This document shows positions 57,603-64,000 of a stretch of 64,000 nucleotides of DNA, one piece after another. A model generated the notes under the pieces. It was not told the DNA's origin. It searched no databases and saw only the letters and a list, made by a program, of their open reading frames with translations. The translations under genes were made by a program, and so were the position numbers. The stretch comes from Prolixibacteraceae bacterium JC049 (GTDB lineage Bacteria; Bacteroidota; Bacteroidia; Bacteroidales; Prolixibacteraceae). The stretch spans positions 558,381-622,380 of the forward strand of contig SACZ01000001.1 in NCBI GenBank assembly GCA_023369685.1, given 5' to 3'. The number at the start of each line of letters is the position of its first letter. Positions within the stretch are counted from its first letter, which is position 1.

Positions 57603-58589
57603 ATGGAGTTAAATGAAATCATAAAATATACCTCTGAATCAGGTACAAATGAAGAACTGCTTGACGCGGGGAAAGTCATTTGGAATGATGAGGATCTACG
57701 AAAGGATTACGCTCGGTTAAAGAATGTAAAAGCACTTTCTGCCCAAGGAACTATTTCAGAAAAAGAACTGAAAAAGCAATTGAATATTGCCCATCAGCGT
57801 AATGGTATGAATAGAAAAATGGGTAGAAGAATATTTCTGGAAACATTGAAATATGCCGCAATATTTATTGCTGCACTGGGAATCGGTTATTGGCTGTTTA
57901 GTGATCAGAAACCAACTGATTTCACTGGTCAGAACTATGTGGTGGACGTGCCATTTGGAGAAACGGCCAATATTCAGTTACCAGATGGTTCGCATGTTTG
58001 GATCAATTCAGGGTCAAGAATTCAGTATAGTGCCGGTTTTGGGATACAGTCTAGAGAAATAGCCATTGACGGAGAAGCTTATTTCGATGTGGCAAAAAAT
58101 AAGACGATTCCTTTTATTGTAAACACCGGACGTTTGCAAGTAGAAGTAACAGGAACCCAGTTTAATATTCGAAATTACGGGGAAGAGCAATTGATGGAAG
58201 CTACCCTGGTAGAAGGAGAAATTCGACTAACAAGCAATGGCGGAAAAGTACTACATACTTTAAACCCGGAGGAGCAAGCCATCTATAGTAAGGAAGCCAA
58301 TGAGTTAATTGTGAAAAAGGTAAACATATCTAATTACACAACCTGGAAAGATGGAGTAATGTCGTTTGAAGATATTCCATTGAAGCAATTGATAAGGAAT
58401 ATCGAATTGTGGTACAACGTAGACGTTATATTGGCTGATAGCAATTTGGAAAAAGAGCTGTTTACCGGAGTAATTTTAAAGAACAAACCTTTGGATCAGA
58501 TATTAAAAGTATTGGTGGTTAGTTCCGAGATTCATTCGTGTAGAATAGAAACAAAAATAGGGGCTAAAAGTCAAGTTATATTGAAGTAA
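57603..58589 (+). CDS. FecR family anti-sigma factor, PUL2
   Basis: A 328-residue membrane regulator. Cytoplasmic N-terminus to about 78, one transmembrane helix (about 82-102, YAAIFIAALGIGYWLF), the FecR domain (about 115-215, with VDVPFGETANIQLPDGSHVWINSGSRIQY and AYFDVAKNKTIPFIVNTG), and a DUF4974 C-terminal domain (about 250-325, MSFEDIPLKQLIRNIELWYNVDV). Partner of the preceding sigma factor and, through its C-terminus, of the STN domain of the next SusC. Confidence 0.93.
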   Translation: MELNEIIKYTSESGTNEELLDAGKVIWNDEDLRKDYARLKNVKALSAQGTISEKELKKQLNIAHQRNGMNRKMGRRIFLETLKYAAIFIAALGIGYWLFSDQKPTDFTGQNYVVDVPFGETANIQLPDGSHVWINSGSRIQYSAGFGIQSREIAIDGEAYFDVAKNKTIPFIVNTGRLQVEVTGTQFNIRNYGEEQLMEATLVEGEIRLTSNGGKVLHTLNPEEQAIYSKEANELIVKKVNISNYTTWKDGVMSFEDIPLKQLIRNIELWYNVDVILADSNLEKELFTGVILKNKPLDQILKVLVVSSEIHSCRIETKIGAKSQVILK

Positions 58590-58644
58590 GAATGATTTAT
58601 AAGATATGCCTATGATAAAACATTACTTAGCTTAAATAAAAAAA

Positions 58645-58669
58645 TCGGAGAAAGTACCAGTTTCTCCGA
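58645..58669 (+). promoter_or_regulatory. Leader hairpin upstream of PUL2 susC
   Basis: Nine-bp perfect stem TCGGAGAAA/TTTCTCCGA (58645-58653 with 58661-58669) and a 7-base loop containing TACCA, preceded by an A run and followed by CTC. Core and loop match the PUL1 hairpin at 14977-14997. Confidence 0.6.
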
Positions 58670-58733
58670 CTCGAAAACAATTAAGCTTTCAGGATAAAAG
58701 TCCATTAGTTAAACTAAAATCCATTTCAAAATT

Positions 58734-61700
58734 ATGAAAAAAAATGTGAATGGCACTCTTTTACGGAGGAGTGTGTGTAAATTCTTATTAGTTATGAAGC
58801 TAACAGCGTTTTTGTCTTTGCTGTTGTGTCTCAGTAGTTTTGCCAGTAGTTTCGGGCAAAGTGGGAAGGTTTCCATTGAGGCGGAGAACACATCGGTTAA
58901 GCAGATTCTAAAAGAAATTGAACAGAAAACCGACTATTATTTTTTCTATAAAGTTGAGAATATCGACCGATTAGGGAAAAAAACAGTGAAGTTTCAAGAT
59001 GCATCTATTCAACAGGTCCTTGACGAATTGTTGAACGATGGAGGCTTCTCGTACAAGGTCGTTGATAACTATATTGCGATAAAGAAGAGTGGCAATAGTG
59101 CAACTCAGCAGCAGAAGAGAACTGTTTCGGGAACAGTTACTGATGGCAATGGCGAAACATTGCCAGGTGTTTCGGTAATAGTGAAAGGAACGACCATTGG
59201 TATAACTACTAATATCGATGGGAAATTTTCATTGAATGTACCAGCTACGGCAACAGTGTTGCAATTTTCATTTGTTGGAATGAAAACACAGGAAGTGCTA
59301 ATGAATGGGGAGAAGCAATTCAATGTAATAATGCAGGAAGATGCCATTGGATTAGAGGAAGTGGTTGCTGTAGGATATGGAGTAGTTAAGAAGAGTGATC
59401 TTACAGGGGCAGTCGGGTCAGTAAAAACGGAAGATTTATCTGAAAGTGCTACCTCTTCGGTAATGCATATGCTCTCGGGTAAAGTGGCTGGATTACAGGT
59501 GAAACAGAATAGTGCTCAGCCAGGTGGTGGAGTTAGTGTATTAATTCGTGGAGCAGCTTCTACAGGTGCCGGAAACTCGCCTTTATATGTGATTGATGGT
59601 TTCCCTGTTTCAAGTTCAAGTGTTGAGCCAGGAGGTCCATATAGCTACGGTTCGCGTAACCCATTGAATGCAATTAACCCGAACGATATCGAGTCGATTG
59701 AGGTATTGAAGGATGCATCAGCAACAGCTATTTATGGTGCGCGTGCTGCCAATGGTGTAATTCTTATTACCACCAAGAGTGCTCAGAAAGGAAGCTTCGA
59801 TGTAGAATATAGCTTCTCGTATGGAGTTCAAAAGCCAAAGAACGATTTCGACCTGTTGTCTGGACCAGAGTTAATGGAGGTTTGGAACCACGGTTATCGC
59901 GAATACTATCGTTATCAGAACAACTATTTCCCATATGGAGATAAGGGAGAAGCTCCTGCCGATAAACTTCCGGTATTCTTTACCGATGAAGAGATTAGAA
60001 ATGCGAAAGATTACAATTACGAAGATATGGTTACCCGAAATGGTGAGGTAATGGAGCATAACTTTGTAATTAAATCGGGTAGCTCGAAAGCGAAAGTATA
60101 CTCTTCATTCAATCTGTACGACCAGAAGGGGATGTTGACTAATCTGGATTTCAAGCGTTATTCAGGGCGTATCAACTTAGATTACAACCTTTCGGACAAA
60201 TTCACCATTGGAACCAGAATGACTACTTCGTACATTAAGAATTCCAATTCACAAATGGGAGGATTGAATGATGGATCGGGAATGATCTCAGCAGCTTATC
60301 AGTTTCCTCGTTTTATTAAGCCACAGGACGAAAATGGGGTATATAATCTGAATGCTAACCGTCCGAATATTCCTAACCCGTTATCTTTTACCGAGGTAAC
60401 TGATAATACTTATACTTATAAGTTTTTGGCCAGTTCGTTTGCTCAGTATCAATTTACCGATTGGTTGAGTGCCAAGGTAAAATATGGTATCGATTACAAC
60501 AAGGGAAAACGTAAGTCTTATTTGCCTAAGTCATTCTTATACGGAGCTAACCTGGGAGGAAAAGCTCAGATTAGCCAGGTCGAGAAAGCTACACAGTTAT
60601 TCGAAGTAACTTCTTCTTTCAATAAAGAATTTGGCAAACTTAATTTAAGTGGAGTAGTGGGATATTCGACAGAGGAATACACTTCAGAGAGTCTTTCTGC
60701 CAGCAATAACACGTTCTTAACCGACTTGTTTTTATTCAATAAACTAGAGGCTGGAGAAGCTGATCGTCCGGGAGTAAATAGCGGATATGGAGTAACAAAA
60801 TTCAAATCGTATTTCTCTCGTGTGAACCTAAACTGGGATAGCAAATATTTGCTAACACTTACCATGCGTGGTGATGGTTCAGATAAGTTTGGAGAAAACA
60901 ATAAATGGGGATATTTCCCATCGGCAGCGGTAGCCTGGAGAGCTATTGAAGAACCATTCCTATCGGGAATTGATAATCTTTCAGATTTGAAATTGAGAGT
61001 AAGTTACGGACAGATTGGTAACTCGAATATTGGAGGAAATGCTTTTGCATACTATAGTGTAGGTAGCGATTACGGTTTCGGTAATAAAATTGTAAAGGGT
61101 ATCGAGCAAACATCGCTTAGCAATCCTGACTTGAAGTGGGAGACAACTACCGAGTTAAACCTTGGTTTAGATTTCGGTTTATTCGATAATAAGATACATG
61201 GTACATTCGAGGTTTATACCAAAACTGTTGATGACTTACTTTCGCAACGATCACTGGCTTCTTACTTGCCAATTAGTAAAGTGGCAGCAAACATCGGATC
61301 TACTCAAAGTTCTGGTTGGGAGTTAACATTGAATACGAAAAATACAAACGGAGAGTTGAAGTGGAGCACTGACATTTCGTTGGGACACTTTAAAGATCGT
61401 TGGAAAACGCGTAACCCGGAAGTAATTTTGAAGGTTTACCAAAAAGAGGATGATCCTCTGCACGCTATCTTCGGATATGTTAGCGATGGAATTCTTCAGG
61501 TAGGAGAAGAGTACCCAGAGAACCCTGGGATTATTCCTGGCGAGATCAAAGTGAAAGATATTAATGGTGTTGATGAAGAAGGTAATCTTACCGGACAGCC
61601 TGATGGAAAAATTACCGATGCAGATAAGGTGATGTTGGGATCGAAGCAGCCTACATTGAACTTCGGTATTAATAATACACTGAACTATAAAAACTTCGAT

Positions 61701-62111
61701 TTAAGCATTTATGTATATGGAATGCTGGATCGTGACGTATACGATAACAATAAGCGCAACCTGGGAATTCTTCAGCGTGAAAATAACTCAACTAGTTTGA
61801 CTTATGATGCGTGGAGTTCTGAAAATCAGGATGGAACATTGCCTAGTGGTATCAAGCAGACCTATTCTGGAAACTCCGATTTCTATAGAACGAATGTAAA
61901 CTTTGCTCGAATTAAGAATATCACATTGGGCTATACCATTGATCCGAAATTGTTGAAGGCAACAAAATTGGTGAAGAAAGCCCGCGTATTTGTCGATTTC
62001 AGTAATGTGGCAGTGTTTACTAACTATAAGGGAGGTGACCCTGAAACCGATTCATGGGCAGCTTATCCATTCCCTTTCTCGGTAACATTTGGTGCTAATA
62101 TTAACTTTTAA
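58734..62111 (+). CDS. SusC/RagA-type TonB-dependent transporter with STN domain, PUL2
   Basis: Outer-membrane glycan transporter of 1125 residues. Signal sequence (MKLTAFLSLLLCLSSFASSFG), STN domain (about 42-116, VSIEAENTSVKQILKEIEQ), carboxypeptidase-like regulatory domain (about 128-207, VSGTVTDGNGETLPGVS), plug (about 215-335, with VVAVGYGVVKKSDLTGAVGSV and EVLKDASATAIYGARAANGVI), and barrel. A late Asp-rich loop (DINGVDEEGN...DGKITDADK) may bind calcium. It differs clearly from the PUL1 SusC in sequence, so the two probably take different substrates. Confidence 0.95.
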   Translation: MKKNVNGTLLRRSVCKFLLVMKLTAFLSLLLCLSSFASSFGQSGKVSIEAENTSVKQILKEIEQKTDYYFFYKVENIDRLGKKTVKFQDASIQQVLDELLNDGGFSYKVVDNYIAIKKSGNSATQQQKRTVSGTVTDGNGETLPGVSVIVKGTTIGITTNIDGKFSLNVPATATVLQFSFVGMKTQEVLMNGEKQFNVIMQEDAIGLEEVVAVGYGVVKKSDLTGAVGSVKTEDLSESATSSVMHMLSGKVAGLQVKQNSAQPGGGVSVLIRGAASTGAGNSPLYVIDGFPVSSSSVEPGGPYSYGSRNPLNAINPNDIESIEVLKDASATAIYGARAANGVILITTKSAQKGSFDVEYSFSYGVQKPKNDFDLLSGPELMEVWNHGYREYYRYQNNYFPYGDKGEAPADKLPVFFTDEEIRNAKDYNYEDMVTRNGEVMEHNFVIKSGSSKAKVYSSFNLYDQKGMLTNLDFKRYSGRINLDYNLSDKFTIGTRMTTSYIKNSNSQMGGLNDGSGMISAAYQFPRFIKPQDENGVYNLNANRPNIPNPLSFTEVTDNTYTYKFLASSFAQYQFTDWLSAKVKYGIDYNKGKRKSYLPKSFLYGANLGGKAQISQVEKATQLFEVTSSFNKEFGKLNLSGVVGYSTEEYTSESLSASNNTFLTDLFLFNKLEAGEADRPGVNSGYGVTKFKSYFSRVNLNWDSKYLLTLTMRGDGSDKFGENNKWGYFPSAAVAWRAIEEPFLSGIDNLSDLKLRVSYGQIGNSNIGGNAFAYYSVGSDYGFGNKIVKGIEQTSLSNPDLKWETTTELNLGLDFGLFDNKIHGTFEVYTKTVDDLLSQRSLASYLPISKVAANIGSTQSSGWELTLNTKNTNGELKWSTDISLGHFKDRWKTRNPEVILKVYQKEDDPLHAIFGYVSDGILQVGEEYPENPGIIPGEIKVKDINGVDEEGNLTGQPDGKITDADKVMLGSKQPTLNFGINNTLNYKNFDLSIYVYGMLDRDVYDNNKRNLGILQRENNSTSLTYDAWSSENQDGTLPSGIKQTYSGNSDFYRTNVNFARIKNITLGYTIDPKLLKATKLVKKARVFVDFSNVAVFTNYKGGDPETDSWAAYPFPFSVTFGANINF

Positions 62112-62171
62112 ACTATCTGAAAATAGATTGAACTCCATGTTGGAGAAACTGAAAATTTAAACTTAGAACAG

Positions 62172-63665
62172 ATGATAAAAAAGATATATATTCCATTTTT
62201 AACCATTGCGCTAGCGCTTTTCATGTGCGTTGGTTGTTCCGATAATGGTTTGGAACCACAGAACTATGATCGGTTAACTCCCGAGAATTTCCCTCAAAGC
62301 GATGGGGATATCGAGGCGGCATTAACAGCCATCTATAACGATATGGGAGAGTATTGGGCACATCGTTATATCGATAATAGCCAGTTGATTGTAAATGAAC
62401 TGCCTACCGATATGTTAATTTCTGCGTGGGGCGGAGGTTGGCAAGAGAAAGACCGATTTCTTTGGACACAGAATACTGGCTTTGTAAAAAGCTTATATTT
62501 TGGTTACTCAAAGGCAATTACCAAAGCAACTTTGTTGTTGGACCTGTTGAATAAATCGGAGATTGCCAATGAAGAATTGAAGAATCGCTTTATTGCAGAG
62601 GCCAGAACGTTAAGAGCTTACTTCGCACTGCAATTGTTGGATTTATATGGTCCGGTGCCAATTATTACCGACGTAGAAATTGCTACCGATATCAATACCA
62701 TTTATGAGCCAGCGCGTCCAGAAAGATCAGAAATAATTTCATTTATTGAAACAGAGCTGACAGCAGCAGCAGAGAGTTTACCTGTTCGTTACGATTCAGG
62801 AACAGACTATGGTCGCCTTACAAAAGGAGCTGCTTTAACAATGTTGATGAAGATGCATTTGTTGGAGAAAAATTTTGCGAAAGTAGAGCAGGTGACATCT
62901 ACAATCACAGGTTTAGGTTACAGCTTATTGGATAGTTACAACGATGTATTCAGCACTAAAACTGAAAACAACGATAATAAGGAAGTGATTTTAGCCATTC
63001 CGAAAATTGCCGATGGGTATGGAACTTCGTGGTATGCCGTTGTGCTTCCTCAAACTCCAAGATATCGCCCACTAACAGGAATTACTGTTAATATCTGGGG
63101 TGGATTGAAAACTCCTTGGTCGGTTTACGATCGTTATGAAGAAGGGAACGATGATCGTTTAGGAGAGGCAATGATTCGTTACTACGTTGATACGAAAGGT
63201 AATCAAGTTGATTTTCGCGAGCAGACTAACTCAAAGGCAATTGGGGCAAGTCCTAAGAAATACCAGGAAGATCCAGATCATCTTGGTAACTTCCAGGGAA
63301 GTGACATTATTCGTTACCGCTATGCCGATGTATTGTTAGCTCGAGCCGAGGCTTTGAATGAATTGAATGGGCCAACAGCAGAAGTTGTTGCTTTGGTAAA
63401 TGAGATCCGAGGTCGTGTGAATACTACATTGATTGAAGAAACTGGTTGGACCAAAGACTCAATGCGTGACTTTATTTTAGATGAGCGTGGTCGTGAGTTA
63501 TTCTGTGAAGGACACCGTCGTCAGGACTTGATTCGTCATGGTAAATTTATTGAAACAGCTCACCAGATTGGTCGTATGGATGCAGCCGATCACCATGTGC
63601 TATATCCATTGCCTCAAGCGCTATTGGATGAAAATAGCAATGTTCAGCAAAACCCTGGATATTAG
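62172..63665 (+). CDS. RagB/SusD family lipoprotein, PUL2
   Basis: A 497-residue surface lipoprotein (Cys22, MCVGCSDNGLEPQNYDRLTPENFPQSDGD). It shows the SusD N-terminal signature, the helical AEARTLRAYFALQLLDLYGPVPI block, the YADVLLARAEALNELNG segment and the FILDERGRELFCEGHRRQDLIRHG block, then LLDENSNVQQNPGY at the end. Shorter than the PUL1 SusD. Partner of the preceding SusC, 60 bases upstream; a small CTCCA/TGGAG hairpin (62133-62145) lies between them. Confidence 0.95.
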   Translation: MIKKIYIPFLTIALALFMCVGCSDNGLEPQNYDRLTPENFPQSDGDIEAALTAIYNDMGEYWAHRYIDNSQLIVNELPTDMLISAWGGGWQEKDRFLWTQNTGFVKSLYFGYSKAITKATLLLDLLNKSEIANEELKNRFIAEARTLRAYFALQLLDLYGPVPIITDVEIATDINTIYEPARPERSEIISFIETELTAAAESLPVRYDSGTDYGRLTKGAALTMLMKMHLLEKNFAKVEQVTSTITGLGYSLLDSYNDVFSTKTENNDNKEVILAIPKIADGYGTSWYAVVLPQTPRYRPLTGITVNIWGGLKTPWSVYDRYEEGNDDRLGEAMIRYYVDTKGNQVDFREQTNSKAIGASPKKYQEDPDHLGNFQGSDIIRYRYADVLLARAEALNELNGPTAEVVALVNEIRGRVNTTLIEETGWTKDSMRDFILDERGRELFCEGHRRQDLIRHGKFIETAHQIGRMDAADHHVLYPLPQALLDENSNVQQNPGY

Positions 63666-63712
63666 ATGATCAGTGCTGGGAATTAACTCCCAATTCAGAT
63701 CAATATGTCATT

Positions 63713-63749
63713 AGTTGTTGGGGGAAGTGAAAGCGGTACCCCAACAACT
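63713..63749 (+). repeat. Intercistronic hairpin between susD and the sulfatase
   Basis: Perfect 11-bp stem AGTTGTTGGGG/CCCCAACAACT (63713-63723 with 63739-63749) with a 15-base loop and no T tract. Probably an RNA processing or attenuation element inside the operon. Confidence 0.5.
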
Positions 63750-63769
63750 CCTTAACTAATTCAAATTCC

Positions 63770-64000
63770 ATGCAAAATTTATATCGAATATTAGGCGTTA
63801 GCCTTTGGTGTGCCTTATTTTTTACAGGAGCACTAGCTCAGAAGCGAGATGAAAAATCACGTCCTAATGTGGTTGTTTTAATTGCAGATGATGTTTCAAT
63901 GGCTGATTTTGGTTGCTACGGACATCCGGTAATAAAAACACCTAATATCGATAAATTAGCTAATAGCGGAATAAAGTTCACCAATGCCTTTTTAACAACC
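63770..64000 (+). CDS. Sulfatase, N-terminal fragment (runs off the window)
   Basis: The first 77 residues of an exported sulfatase: signal peptide (MQNLYRILGVSLWCALFFTGALAQ), then RPNVVVLIADDVSMADFGCYGHPVIKTPNIDKLANSGIKFTNAFLTT. The ADD pair (calcium ligands) and YGHP...TPNIDKLA are the standard opening of formylglycine sulfatases. The catalytic C-x-P-S-R motif would follow beyond base 64000. Its place after SusD and near a fucosidase suggests a sulfated fucose-containing glycan. Confidence 0.88.
   Translation, partial: MQNLYRILGVSLWCALFFTGALAQKRDEKSRPNVVVLIADDVSMADFGCYGHPVIKTPNIDKLANSGIKFTNAFLTT

Overview
This 64 kb window is a chromosomal segment of a Bacteroidota bacterium, most likely a marine or sediment member of the Bacteroidales/Marinilabiliales. 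The signs are two SusC/SusD loci each headed by an ECF sigma/FecR pair, two proteins with type IX secretion sorting domains, a DUF4249/TonB receptor pair, AT-rich DNA, and promoters of the Bacteroidota TAnnTTTG type. The placement below phylum is inference. I see no rRNA, tRNA, CRISPR array, phage or intact insertion sequence.

Layout. 1-10 kb: cytosine permease, a secreted fungalysin-like protease, a LOTUS-like mini-protein, a HEAT-repeat protein, a MATE pump, an orphan sigma-54 activator and a His/Tyr/Arg-rich secreted protein. 10-24 kb: polysaccharide utilisation locus 1 (PUL1), with a GH2 beta-galactosidase divergent from ECF sigma, FecR, SusC, SusD, two surface lipoproteins with discoidin-like C-termini, and a lipoprotein esterase behind a terminator. 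24-34.6 kb: YbaK, the DUF4249/TonB receptor pair, a MarR regulator divergent from an OprC/NosA-type copper receptor, a Tat-exported split-Soret cytochrome c, a 190-bp MITE-like element, a Crp/Fnr regulator and a second MATE pump. 34.6-54.9 kb: mostly housekeeping and accessory genes (phosphatases, PrmA, SfsA, SixA, glutaminase, hydrolases, methyltransferase), a large T9SS-secreted PL8 chondroitinase, a hemerythrin/LuxR pair and a DUF134/NifX-like pair. 55-64 kb: PUL2, with GH29 fucosidase, ECF sigma, FecR, SusC, SusD and the start of a sulfatase that runs off the window.

How the genes work together. Both PULs fit trans-envelope signalling: a SusC with an N-terminal STN domain reports substrate to FecR, which frees the ECF sigma factor. 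PUL2 is built for sulfated fucose-containing glycans. The PUL1 substrate is unclear, perhaps galactosides. The PL8 enzyme points to chondroitin-type polymers released outside the cell. The copper receptor and multihaem-type cytochrome suggest metal acquisition linked to anaerobic redox metabolism, and the hemerythrin/pseudo-receiver pair suggests O2 or NO sensing.

Most interesting observations: a hairpin with similar sequence (GGAGA stem, TACCA loop, ACTC tail) between fecR and susC of both PULs; a CxxxM/HxM copper site in the receptor at 29.1 kb; a perfect palindrome over the DUF134/NifX promoter; a receiver domain lacking its phospho-acceptor next to a hemerythrin; and a tandem-module PL8 lyase with a full catalytic residue set.
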